Assembly: GCA_030844895.1 (NCBI GenBank)
Contig: CM061225.1
Coordinates: 101,198,688-101,262,687 of the forward strand
DNA from: Ambrosia x helenae
Taxonomy: Eukaryota > Streptophyta > Magnoliopsida > Asterales > Asteraceae
Length of the DNA stretch: 64,000 nucleotides
Direction: 5' to 3'
Shown: piece after piece, positions 43,037 through 53,987 of the stretch
Layout: every line of letters starts with the position of its first letter
Numbering within the stretch: position 1 is the stretch's first letter
Position numbers and translations under genes: made by a program
The notes under the pieces: generated by a model
Told to the model about the DNA's origin: nothing
The model's database searches: none
The model's input: the letters and a program-made list of their open reading frames with translations, nothing else

Positions 43037-45124
43037 GGCTTATGGGTATGGAGACGCCCGCCCCCCCCCCCCCCCCGGTCCCTGCCGTTCTTCTGAGGAC
43101 GCGCCCCGACTGGCCAATCAGCGTTCTTTTCTTTTTTTATTTTTATTTTTTTTGAAAAATAAACGTTGGGCAACGGTCATAATAGCCAAACGGCTTTTTT
43201 TAAAAAAAATTTATATTTTCAATGTTTACTTTTTTAATATAAATACCCCAAATCAACTAAAATCAACCACATATCTCTACATTTTATACCACATATCTCT
43301 ACATTTTATAAACTAACCACATTTTTATAAAAAAATATCTATGGACCCCTTCCAACAATTCAACCAAAACCCAAATGAAAACCCCACTCACCCTTTCTCG
43401 ACACCGGGTTACACGCCGGTAGTCGATCCACCCATCTCACAAACCGTTACACCGATTCCGGCGGTAGCCCAAATGCTTCAAAACCCGGTCGCCTTTGCAC
43501 AGTTAAACCCGATCGCATATATGCAAATGCAAAGCTATATGCAACAAATTCAAAACTTCCAAAATACCCAACAATTTTCTATACCACCACAACCCATGAC
43601 ACCTTTTGGAACATCCCAACCCACTACACCTCTTGGGACATCCCAACCCACTACACCTCTTGGACCATCTCAACCCGTAGAATCGGAGAATGAAACCGAT
43701 GATGAGATAATTCCCGAAACCCAACCTACGCCACGAACCAAAGGCAAACGCAAAGAAAAACAAAGAGAACCGGGACCGGGACGTGGTAAACCACTAGAGG
43801 GAGCCCCTAGACCATGGTCCGATGTCGAAGAGGAAGCCTTAGCTAAGGCGTATGTCTTTGCTTCAACACGTGCCAACATCGGTAAATTATTTAAATTTAT
43901 AGATGTTTATGTTTTATTTTTTTCGAAATATATATGTGTTTATTTTTTTTCGAAATATATATGTTTATGTTTTATATTGTTGATATTATTACTTAATTAA
44001 AGGTACCGACCAATCGATATCCCAATTATGGGATGCGGCGAACGAATACTTTCACAAGTTGATGCAAAGCCGCCCGTATCGAAAAAACGACGCTCTTAGC
44101 TCGAAGTGGCGAAAGGTAAATGCGGATTGTGGTAAATTCAATGGAATTTACAACCGTATTAAGCCAAATCCGCCTAGTGGTTGGAACGAGCAAAACATTT
44201 TTGAGGCCGCGTTGAAGAAATATAAAGATGAGATAAATAGATCGTTCTCTATGATACGTGCTTGGCAGGTATTGAAAGATGAACAAAAATGGGGGGGGGG
44301 GGGGGTTTCGGAACGAGGTTGAACGGGCGAAAAGAAAAACTAAAGCTAAACAGGGAGGTCCGTCTGTTCCAATCGACATTGATATCAACGACGAGCCCGA
44401 GTTCGATGAACCAGAATTCATGGAGGAGCCACGCCCCATAGGTTTATAAATTTATAGTTATTTTTATATATAATTCGTTGCGTTTTCGTTATAGTATAAA
44501 AATATTTTAATGTTTATTATGTAGGTCGGGACAAAGCTCGAAAAGAGGCGGCGGCCGGGAAGAAAGCGGCAACGGGTAGCTCGAGCGGGAGCGCTTCCAG
44601 GCTTGAAACATTAAGCGCGCAAATGGAAGCATTCAACCAAGCTAACGAAAGAAAAATAAAAATCAAGGAAGATAAGATTAGGTTGATTGACGAATCGAAG
44701 GCGGTGGAAGAGTGGAAGATTATGTCCGCCGATATCTCGAGTTATCCCGAAGACAAACGCGCCGCGTTGAAAAATTTGCAAGACAAGTTGATTAACAAGT
44801 GGAAATAGTTTTATATATTTTAGGATATCGTATCTTTTTTTTTCGGTGTGTTCGTTTTTATTTTTAAAATTTATCATGTCTTGTACTTTTTATTTATAAT
44901 ATTTAGTTTTTAGTTTAACGTTATTTTATTTATTTGTTAGTTTTATAAAAGTTGTTAAAATTAATTTTTATAAAAAAATAATAGTATTTAATGCTTGAGA
45001 CATGGGGTTCTCATGTCTCCACACCCCACCCATGTCTCAAGCATATGGAGACATGACCAAGCTTAGGTGGCATCCTATGTGGCGTGAAGACATGACCTTT
45101 CTCATGTCTCCACACCCCATAGCC
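43037..45124 (+). mobile_element. PIF/Harbinger-like element, 2.1 kb, carrying only the Myb/SANT-like gene
   Basis: The ends GGCTTATGGGTATGGAGAC and GTCTCCACACCCCATAGCC are inverted repeats, with TTA on both sides (43034-43036 and 45125-45127). Subterminal CATGTCTCCACACCCCA-type repeats occur near 45015-45120. The only gene is a Myb/SANT-like ORF; no DDE transposase is present. A run of 16 C lies just inside the left end (43061-43076). Confidence 0.8.
43341..44808 (+). pseudogene. Myb/SANT-like transposon protein, 3 exons, frameshifted in a G run
   Basis: Accessory DNA-binding protein of PIF/Harbinger-type elements. Exons: 43341-43881, 44003-44441, 44525-44808, GT-AG, in phase. A Pro/Gln-rich N-terminus precedes a basic patch and the Myb/SANT-like domain (PWSDVEEEALAKAYVFAST, then LWDAANEYFHKLM, SSKWRKVNADCGKFNGIYN). 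The coiled C-terminus has RDKARKEAAAGKKAA and EEWKIMSADISSYPEDK. At 44291-44305 a run of 15 G puts exon 2 out of frame: upstream DEQKW ends in a stop at 44322, while FRNEVERAKRKTK continues in the next frame. One G fewer or two more would restore the frame. Otherwise it is intact. Confidence 0.75.
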
Positions 45125-45127
45125 TTA

Positions 45128-46045
45128 TTGAAATCCCACCACAACTCACTCATCGAAGAACCATGCTCAAAGAACAAAAGATATTGCCGGAAACTAGATG
45201 GTGATTTCAATGCCACTTTAATGAGTTTAATTGGAGTATATAAAACCCATCTACATATTAGACCATTAACATATCGAAATACTTGTAAATAGGTAAATCC
45301 AAATATAGTAGGGATTGAGACTTTTATCCCAAATAACGATACCGTTGATACCATAGCGATACCGTACCTAGTTTCTCTAAATCGCCTCTGTTAGTTTGTT
45401 ATTTTGAATTATTAATCTAATATTTAACAAAATCTTATTCGAAATTTTATTTGAAATTTAATACATGTCCGTTTGTGTTCGTTTATGTTCGTCAACGTTT
45501 GTTTGTGTTCGTTTGCATTAATTTGTGTTCATGAACGTTCGATTGTGTTCGTGAACATTCAATTGTGTTCTCTTTAAGTTCCATTTTGTCTGATACCTAA
45601 CAAACACATTCATTTCCTTAATGAATGAACACGAGCAAAAAATCTCATTCGATAAGTGTTCATGAACATATTATTTTCTTAACAAACACGAGACCTTGTT
45701 CGTGTTGCTAATATCTTTAGTGCAAATAATAATTTTTATGGCATAGGACGGAAAACGATTATTTTTTTTGTGGTGAGAGCAATTTTTATGGTGCAAATTT
45801 ATACTTTTTATCGTTAAAAACAATCAAAACTTTATATAACTAAACGAACAATCAATCACTGACTGTCTATTACGGCAAGGCCGTCAATGATATTTGAAAG
45901 TTTGCATAAAAAAGGATATGACGTCAGAACATTGATAAAAATATACATGTCACAAGAATTAAAAGTTGAGAACATATCAAGAAATCGTTAACATGGTTCA
46001 CCTCGAAACGTCTAAAATTTAAACACTAAGTGTTGTTTGGTTGAT
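45128..46045. other. intergenic with TGTTCGTTT-type repeats
   Basis: GTTCGTTTGTGTTCGTTTATGTTCG-type short repeats fill about 45470-45570, followed by GAACACGA words. No gene recognised. Confidence 0.45.
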
Positions 46046-46464
46046 TAAGGGGCTGTTTGGTAGCCTCTTAATCAGCCTCTTAACCATTCAGGTCTAAATC
46101 ATTTAGCATTCAGACTGTTTGTTTCAGCATCTGAATGGAATGATTAAGTGCTGAACTATTAAGCTAATAAGGGATGCTGAATGATTCAACTCTTAACCAT
46201 TCAGAGCCTTTTAACCATTCAGACAATCTTAATGATTCAGCACTTAATCAACCAAACAGCCCCTAAGTGTTAAATCATTAAGATGGTCTGAATGGTTAAG
46301 AGACTCTGAATGGTTAAGAGCTGAACCATTCAGCATCCCTTATTAGCTTAATGGTTCAGCACTTAATCATTCCATTCAGATGCTGAAACAAACAGTCTGA
46401 ATGCTAAATGATTCAGACCTGAATAGTTAAGAGGCTGATTAAGAGGCTACCAAACAGCCCCTAA
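46046..46464. mobile_element. foldback MITE, 413 bp, almost entirely palindromic
   Basis: The body 46049-46461 has TAA on both sides, starts GGGGCTGTTTGGTAGCC and ends with its complement. The left arm (46049-46255) matches the reverse complement of the right arm (46262-46461) over nearly its whole length with few mismatches. Internally CTTAATCATTCCATTCAG-type words recur. Confidence 0.85.
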
Positions 46465-46589
46465 ATTTATTAATGTTTGATGAATGTAGTGGAGAGAGGT
46501 TTAAAAATGGTACAAAGTTTGTTTTGGGGAGGTATGATAAGTTAATTAAAATTGAGGGGTAAGAATATAAATAATATGAGTTGAACATC

Positions 46590-47700
46590 CGTACACCAGT
46601 CATTGGAAAGCAAGCCACCACTCACCTTTTTATAACTAGTCATTGGAAAGCAACTTTTCATTTCCATACTTTTTAATTTATTTCAACAAAAAAAAAACCT
46701 AAATGTATAACTAAGCTGATTTACGAAGGTGATTCAGGCATCTTTAGCTTATCCTTTACAACAAAATCTCGGTCGTGTGTTCATCACCTATTAAAGGTTT
46801 CAAGCAACTCTTTTTTTGTGTGTGTTTGTATTCGTGTTTTACGCTTTGTTTCTTTTAGTAAGGCTATAATCTAGATCTTTAAAATGAAGTTCTTGTTAAT
46901 CAAGGTAGTAAAAAAAATCGTAACAAAAATCTTTGGTCTAAAGTTTTTTTTTTCCTTCCTGAAACCTTGAATAGGTGACACACGACGGAGATTTTGTTGT
47001 AAAGGATAAGCTAAAGAGTTGCTTTAGCTTCATAGATTTTAAACATGATTAACCTTTACATGTTCAATAAAAAAATTTGGTCTAAAGTTTTTTTTTTCTT
47101 TATTGTGATGAAACATGGTTTATATACCTCGGTGTAATCGCCACCATAACCACCAAATTCTTACATCCAATCACCAATTTTGAAGAAATCAAACACTTAT
47201 CAATCATCAATCTTCTCAATTGTTTGTTGTTATCCATCAAATCCCTAATGCGATTGCTAGCTACCTCTGCAAATATTACACAAAATAATATCATAATCAA
47301 TAGGTAAAATCAACTATATACATAACCAATCAATTAAACAACATGAATCTTCATCAGATTATTACCTTTCCTGCATCAGCCTCATCGGGAACTTTTGTAA
47401 AGATCAGTGGTTATCTCCGACAGCCACAATCCTAGAAACATCGCCATGAAATCTTCTTCAAATTCACGCCGTGAAAGAGACACCGAAAACTTTTCATCTT
47501 TTTTTACTCATAAGAGAGAACAAGAAAGATGTATAGAGACGATGAAATGCCTACAATGTTTTATTTGATTTTCAATGGTTAAAACCTAATTTTAAGATTT
47601 TTGTTTTATACAACCACAATCAAATACATTTTCTTATAACTTTTTCGACAACCTTACGTATGAGCATTTACAATAGCCCACTTTTTCTTGTTTTTGAAGA
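46590..47700 (+). repeat. gene-leader-like repeat, copy A (diverged)
   Basis: Shares order and wording with 57380-57560 and 59530-60200: TAGTCATTGGAAAGCAAC, GTGATTC...CTTTAGCTTATCC, CTTTGTTTCTTTTAGTA, GAGAACAAGAAAGATGTATAGAG and GAGCATTTACAATA. It may be an old non-coding part of a gene or an uncharacterised repeat. No protein is encoded. Confidence 0.6.
47108..47152 (-). pseudogene. micro-fragment of a jacalin lectin gene (exon 2 end plus intron start)
   Basis: The minus-strand sequence reads FGGYGGDYTE and then the donor GTATA...TAAACCATGTTT. This follows positions 33597-33645 of the lectin gene across the exon-intron border, with one difference in the exon and a short gap in the intron. 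Only about 45 bp are shared. It lies in repeat copy A and has no counterpart in copies B and C. Confidence 0.65.
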
Positions 47701-47877
47701 TCTGGTTCCTTCTTTCCCACATCTAACAGCAAATGGTTTTTTACCCGATCCAATTCCTTCTTCATCAGATCTGGTACCCTCTTTACCAGATCTAACATTA
47801 AGCCTTGAAGAATCATGGAAGTGACATGACGCAGGTTCCGATCTATAACTTTATTGTTTGGTTTTGGGTAATTAGTG

Positions 47878-48062
47878 TTTGATTTTGAACATAATGGTTC
47901 ATATCTAAGTGTTGAAAATATGCATGTATGTATGTTGTGAAATTGTTTTGTATAATTCTTTCTTCCCCGACTTGTAAGAAGATTTGAAAATATGCATGAT
48001 TTTGAACATAATGGTTCATATGTAAATAGTGTTTGATTTTGAACATGATGGTTCATATGTAA
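47878..48062. repeat. TTTGATTTTGAACATAATGG repeats
   Basis: Three copies of about 28 bp near 47878, 47997 and 48032, with irregular spacing. Confidence 0.7.
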
Positions 48063-48829
48063 TTTCTGTTGGCTTGTTAACACAATCCTGCCTAATTGTA
48101 TTTCTAAAATGATAATTGTTGTTTTTACAGACTACTTGTATTGAGTACTTTTACAAATTTATGTTACATTAACTAAAAAATAATATTCGTTATTATGTAG
48201 TGTTTGCTGCTTTGGATGAAGAAGATCAACCCACGTAGGTAATTTGAATTCATAAAAATAAACATTTTTTTAAGTATATAACCAAATTGTGAGTATCTCT
48301 GCTTTAACATGAAATTTACGGGTTTAGGTTTAGTTTAAGCGGGTTTGGGTGAGTTTCAGGTAGAACATGTGAACCTATTTAGTTAAATACGGCGGGTTTG
48401 TGTCAACCCGGACGGGTTGGCCCGTTTAACTCATTTATATCATAGTTTGTATTTTTTACAGCATGCTTTATGTCATTAATTAAGTTTGTTGGGTATTTAA
48501 TGCCATAATTATAACTTAAAAGAGAAATTGACGTAAGTTTTTATAATTAAAATGTAATTGCTCAATATACGTTTATGTTTTTTGTAGTAAAATTTTAATT
48601 CTAACATATTTATTTGCAGGGAAAAAATTGAAAATGAAACTCGGGTTGAACAAGGCATGTTCAAGTCAACACACAAATATTCAGGTCATGTTCGGGTTAA
48701 TATGTATTATGACACCATGTTCGGGTTCATTGATGTAATATTATCATTTTAACAAAGTACAATCTTATGATACCAAGATCATGTCTACACGATATTTCTA
48801 ACTCTATCTGTAATCTTTGGGGGGGGGGG
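48063..48829. other. intergenic, CGGGTTTG-type repeat fragments
   Basis: GGGTTTGGGTGAGTTTC and CCCGGACGGGTTGGCCCG words at 48310-48430 belong to a common plant repeat type. No gene was seen. A run of 11 G lies at 48819-48829. Confidence 0.4.
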
Positions 48830-48834
48830 AGGTG

Positions 48835-49548
48835 TGTTAGGATCCGATTTTGATTGTTTTGATTTGTTTAGAGTAGAATGAGAATTGAATGAAGTGAGTA
48901 TATATGGAAAGTGCAGCGGAATGATAAACTATAATCAAAACAAAAGGAATAAATGTTTTCTTAATCGAAAGCTTTCATTAAATTGAAAGATTACAATCAA
49001 ATACAAGTACTCCCCCTCAGCCTGATCACACAGTGATTGTTTGTCTGAGAGAATGTTGTGTGTGTGCAATAGAACAGTACAAGCACTGTTCTATTTATAG
49101 ACAAATCTAAACCACTGGTGACCTAGGCTGACGTCACCTAAGATAGTGACCTCTAACAGAATAACAATATAAAACATCTGCCCTATACAAACTATTGTTA
49201 TATTACAAAACACTGTAAGGTAAACTACTGTTGAGGAAAACTCTGATGGTCTTGTATCATCTGTTGGAGCCTAAGTGCTGTTGGCTCCATCAGACCTTTA
49301 GTCTTCAGTACTTGATCAGCAGTTGTTCTTCATCAGACCTTTGGTCAGCAGTTGTTCTCTATCAGTTGTTATCCAGCAGTCCTTTGTAGCAGCAGTTGTC
49401 ATAGCAGTTGTTTGGGTGGAACAGTTGTTAGGGTCAACAGTCTTTTGGGAAGAGTATGTTGTCAAGACTGTTTATTTATGTGGATCAACTGTTAGTATAT
49501 TTTGGCTTTTCAATCATCTGTTCTTCTTCAGGTCAGCAGACCCAACAA
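48835..49548 (-). mobile_element. copia-type solo LTR, 714 bp, 5-bp target duplication
   Basis: On the minus strand the LTR runs TGTTGGGTCTGC to CGGATCCTAACA. AGGTG flanks it exactly (48830-48834 and 49549-49553). A TATA box (GTCTATAAATAG, minus) lies at 49088-49099. A cluster of CAGCAGTTGT words fills 49315-49440, the upstream U3 part. No internal region is present. Confidence 0.9.
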
Positions 49549-49553
49549 GGTGG

Positions 49554-50877
49554 CACTCCACTTGTTTTTTTTTTAACTTCATCGATTTCTATTAATCTTG
49601 CACTGTCACGTTACTTCACTGAACTAGTTTTTTAAAGGCAACATGTCACTAATTCACTTCACAAAAATGTTTTTTTTCCTATTTTTTTAAATAAACAGTA
49701 ATAAACATATTATTCAACTTACAAAATAATCTTACAACGTAGATGACAACTTACAAATAAATAATAATTACATGCTAAGTTTTTCTGCCATTATTTAATA
49801 GTTTATACTATTAACTTAAAAAAAATAGTGTTTGAACGGAAAAGTCAAAGTTCTTATAAGCTTTTTGGCAGTTGTGGCTACATCTAAAAACATATCTTCT
49901 TTCCAAACGGTTCTCGCCGCTTTAAGTGGTTCAGTAGCCGGAAGCATCTAACCGTTGGTTGATAAAAAAAAAAAGATTGAAGGTATTTTTGGTTATTGAA
50001 GTCAAGAAAGAATAAACAAAACACTTACCCAATCGTGAAGAAGTTAACGTAAAACCTCTACGGATCCACTACCAGCACCACTAGCGATGATGTTACCATG
50101 CTGGTAGTCAAGTACCTGTTAGTATCAATCTTGCACTGCCACATCACTTCACTGAACAAGTTTTTTTGAAGGCAGCACGTCACTAACTCACTTCACAAAA
50201 AAAATGCTTAAAACATATTTCAATCAATAACAATCATATTAAACAAACACGTAACAAAACATTTATTGTTATTCAATTCATCTTCCATCAACAATAACAA
50301 CACATCCAATTTGAAAAAAACACAAATTCAGTCAATAACAACTAATAAAAAACTGCTTATAAACAGATTTCAATCACTAAAAATCGAATTAAACAAACAA
50401 CAGTTATAGTAGATCTACCGAGAAAACGTGAGCGTAAACACAACAACTGAAACTAAATGATTGAATAATTGATATCCGTAAAACCCTAGACCCTCCCAGG
50501 ACAAATAGTTCCAGCAGGTAAACGTTGGGGTCGAGGAACCCTTAGGGGAATTTGCGCTTTGGTCTGTTACGCGGTGGATGAGAGGGAGAAGAGGAGAGGC
50601 GATGATGGTGGTAACAGGAGAAGAGGGAAGAGAGAATAGGGTTTTGAGAGGTGTTATGGAGAAGGAGGGGAGTTATTAGGGTTTTGATAAGAATAATTGA
50701 AAGAGCGGCGTTTGTCAGATATTAGGGTTTACTCTTCTTTTTTAATAAAAAACGAAAACATCAAAAAAACACTCGATTCTTTCAATTATTATGACACGTG
50801 ACACTTTCATGGGGAGGTTGAGGCCACCATTGCATGCCACGTCAACAACTATCAATTCTTTTATATATATTAATAGA
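49554..50877 (-). mobile_element. Helitron 5' region with decayed gene pieces
   Basis: On the minus strand a Helitron-type 5' end TCTATTAATATATATAAAAG starts at 50877, preceded by A, and GTCACGTGTCA follows as in the large Helitron. Further in, the minus strand reads possible exon pieces: near 50100, DYQHGNIIASGAGSGSVEVL; near 49950, PLKAARTVWKEDMFLDVATT. I do not recognise them. A repeat of CACTTCACTGAAC...GTCACTAA occurs at 49611-49660 and 50145-50195. The matching 3' end was not found. Confidence 0.45.
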
Positions 50878-51089
50878 TACTACATTATAAAGGAGGATGC
50901 ATGAGCAAATATGTCCAAATTGTCCAATGTTAAGATGACATGCCAAGAGTTTCTTTACAATAGGATAACAATAGCGTGAACAAATTTCATATATTGGCGA
51001 GGAAAGATAATAATTTATGTTACCACAATGAATAATCTTATCTCAGCTAAACTTGTACGAGTTTTAAAACTTTGCCATAAGAATACTTA

Positions 51090-51118
51090 CTAGATTATAC
51101 CCCGGGAATGTCCCGGGG
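51090..51118 (-). other. Helitron 3' terminus with strong hairpin
   Basis: On the minus strand CCCCGGGA-CAT-TCCCGGGG forms an 8-bp perfect stem, followed by TATAATCTAG ending at 51090, then T. The element body lies to the right; its 5' end was not identified. Confidence 0.7.
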
Positions 51119-51344
51119 TTGAGAAATCTAATATGACATATCAGTTTTACATATGAAATAAAATGATGTGCTTTACAATTACATGCAGGAAAGCTTTGGG
51201 TAGCACCTAACCTAAAACAATTAACAATGTATCTCAAGTGTTAACGCCCAACCTTAAACAATGTATAACTATAATATTAATACATAACCTAAAACAATGT
51301 ACAACTCCAATGCTAACACATGTTGAAAATAGAATTCATATTTA

Positions 51345-52058
51345 TTGATTTGAACATAATTAGTGACTTGCCTATACATGATTAATGGATTACCTAAACA
51401 CCTTTGTATTTTTTTCTAGTATGAACAAAACCCCACAAAAAATAGTCGTTTTTTTTCTCCGTTTGTTATATAGCACTATGGTACTCCTTGGAAAGATAAT
51501 AAAACGTTCGTTAATTTGGTGTAAATTTTTTCTTTAAAAAAATCTCGTATACAAAAGATATTAACGTTTAAAAATTATGGGAGTAAACATGAGAGAGAAA
51601 TTTTTTTCCCTAAAATCAATCAATGCCACATGGGTATCTTAAAGTACCATTATCTCATGCATTATGACATAATATAGATATATGTATTCTATAAAAGAAA
51701 GTCATCTTTACTGACATGACGTTCATTTAGGCCATCTACTCTCTTGGGTGTGTCACATGACATTAGGTAGGGCTTAATAAAAAAATAAAAACTATTGAGT
51801 GACACATGGCACTAGGCGAAGCTTCCCCCCTTTATTATATTTTGAAAAAGTACCATAGTGTTATACAAAGCCAAACTAACGAGCGTTTTATTGTATTTTC
51901 AAAGAGTACCATAGAGTTATACAAAAATAAAAAAACGACTTTTTTAGTGGGTTTTTGTTCATACAGGAAAAAAATACACAATGTGTTCAGGTGATTCATT
52001 AATATGTCTAGGCGAGCCACTAATCATACTAAAACCAGTAAATAAGAATTTTATTTTC
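51345..52058. repeat. inverted repeat with arms of about 150 bp
   Basis: The left arm 51345-51495 (TTTTTTTCTAGTATGAACAAAACCC, AGCACTATGGTACTC) pairs with the right arm about 51900-52058 (GAGTACCATAG, GGGTTTTTGTTCATACAGG). A second ACCATAGTG copy lies at 51852. The spacer has no gene. Confidence 0.6.
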
Positions 52059-52655
52059 ATCTAAAGTAGAACAGGTTAAAACCACTACTTTCTAACAAAA
52101 GCCCAATGAGCCCACGATTGTTTGTGTGTTTTTAATGACCCAGGCAACCCAAGTTTCTAAAACCCTATTCACAATTACAATTGCAATTGAAATTTGTTAT
52201 GCATTTATGTGACAACCGACAACTTCCGATCTATACTGATGTAGTTTTTTATTATTTGAGATAAATATTGTTAGTTATTAAGTTTCGGAAGTTAACAGAT
52301 CGTTTTAACAATGGAAACTACGACCGATTTAATTAACGCGTGTTCTGAAAGCACGTGTTGGATGACAAAGATAATTATATTTTTGCTCGATTTAGCTTTA
52401 TTTAAGATTTCGAACAAAACCAACAAATTTTTATAATTAATTATTGAGCCTAAATCAATGTTTTCATAACCAGACCAGACATTAAACCTGTCGTCTTACT
52501 GGTTCACTGGTCGAACCGGATTTAAAAACCGGAGAGATGTAGTATATAATGTAGTAGAATCCACCTATTTATCAACAATTGGAACTTTAAAAAAAAAAGA
52601 TTTTCTTAAAAAATATTAATAGACATGTAAATGAAATAAAATACAAAATTACAAG
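52059..52655. other. intergenic, nothing recognised
   Basis: AT-rich DNA with AACCGGATTT-type words near 52515. No supported gene. Confidence 0.45.
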
Positions 52656-53309
52656 TAGGGATGACAATTAAACCCGAACCCGATGGGTAAACCTGAAACC
52701 CGACACATTTGGGACGGGTTTGGGGTCGGGTAATCGGGTATGGGTCCGGGTATGGGATTAGTTTTTATTTTTTCGCGGGTTTGCGACGGGTTTGGGATAT
52801 GACGATATACCCATTTACCCGACCTGACTACCCGATAAATTATACCCGTTTACCCGATTAGATACCCAATATAATTTTTTATATATCTTTTTAAATATGT
52901 ATGCATAATAAATCTAATTGTCCATCTAGATTTCCATTATTTGCTAAAAATTTACCAAAAATTAGTGTATACTATGTTATTATCTATGTCTTTGAGTGTT
53001 GTTATATGATTTCAGTATTATATATTTATACATTGTAAACATTTACATATATTTTTAGTAATGCTAAATGTAATTGGTTTGTACTTACCTAATAGATACC
53101 CGGCGGGTTTCTAGTCGGATATATTTAATGGGTAAGTTTTTAAAATTAATGGGTTTACCTGAAACCCGCGAGTATATCCGATACCCGATGGGTAATTACC
53201 CGAAACAAACCCGACGAGTTTTGAGACGGATTTTGGACAAACATACCTAATCGGGTATGGGGTTGGGATTACCTATACTCGACCCAAACCCGACCCATTG
53301 CCATCCCTA
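52656..53309. mobile_element. hAT-like non-autonomous element, 0.65 kb
   Basis: The inverted ends TAGGGATGACAATTAAACCC and GGGT-like TTGCCATCCCTA, with many CCCGAACCCGATGGG words inside, form a common plant repeat. TTACAAGT lies next to the left end and just outside the right end, fitting an 8-bp duplication. Confidence 0.65.
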
Positions 53310-53985
53310 TTTACAAGTGTAACAAATAAATTGTGTTTGATAATTTAAACTAACTTGTACAATAACAAAATATAAATTCTTTAATAATTAAAATAATTAA
53401 AAAAAAGCAAGCTGTGTTTTGTACTCTTGTAGCTCCATATCCAGACAATGACCACTCATGTCATGTCAGTCAACAAGATATTCATGACCGTTTGATCTTC
53501 TATGTGATCACCCATCAACCTCTACCATTTGAGGCTCATATGTTCAGCAACCTCAATCCTCCGACAACAGTCTTCCAGCAGTGTCGCAGCTTCAATCGAA
53601 GACTCCTTCTCGTCAACATTAGCATATGTTGTGTCTTCTACTCTTTCACGGCTCACTGAAAACCTTCTCGTCGGAACCTCGACGAGATGAGCGGGCCGAC
53701 CAGTATTTACACCGGTTCTCCGGTTGAACCGCCGGCAACCCATCTGGCCGGCCGGTCACTGCACAAAACGATCCAAAGGGTATGACCGGACCGACTGAGC
53801 TACCGGACTCCGGTTAAAACGGTCGGACCGGCCTGCCGTATGCTTCCCTCTCTCTCTAGAAAACCTGCTCTCTAACCTCTCTCTCTCTCTCTCTAAAACC
53901 CTTCACACTCTCTCTCTCTACAACCTCTCGGTCTCTCCCTCTCCCGATCATACCTCTCTCGCACTCCCTCTCTTTTTTCCTTTCC
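53310..53985. other. intergenic, CCGG-rich and CT-rich DNA
   Basis: ACCGGTTCTCCGGTTGAACCG-type words at 53705-53835 then (CT)n tracts at 53850-53970. Two overlapping small frames at 53414-53743 have no signature. Confidence 0.4.
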
Positions 53986-53987
53986 TT

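Noticed and set aside
53414..53743. Overlapping open frames on both strands
   Set aside because: No recognisable motif and located in CCGG-rich repeat-like DNA.
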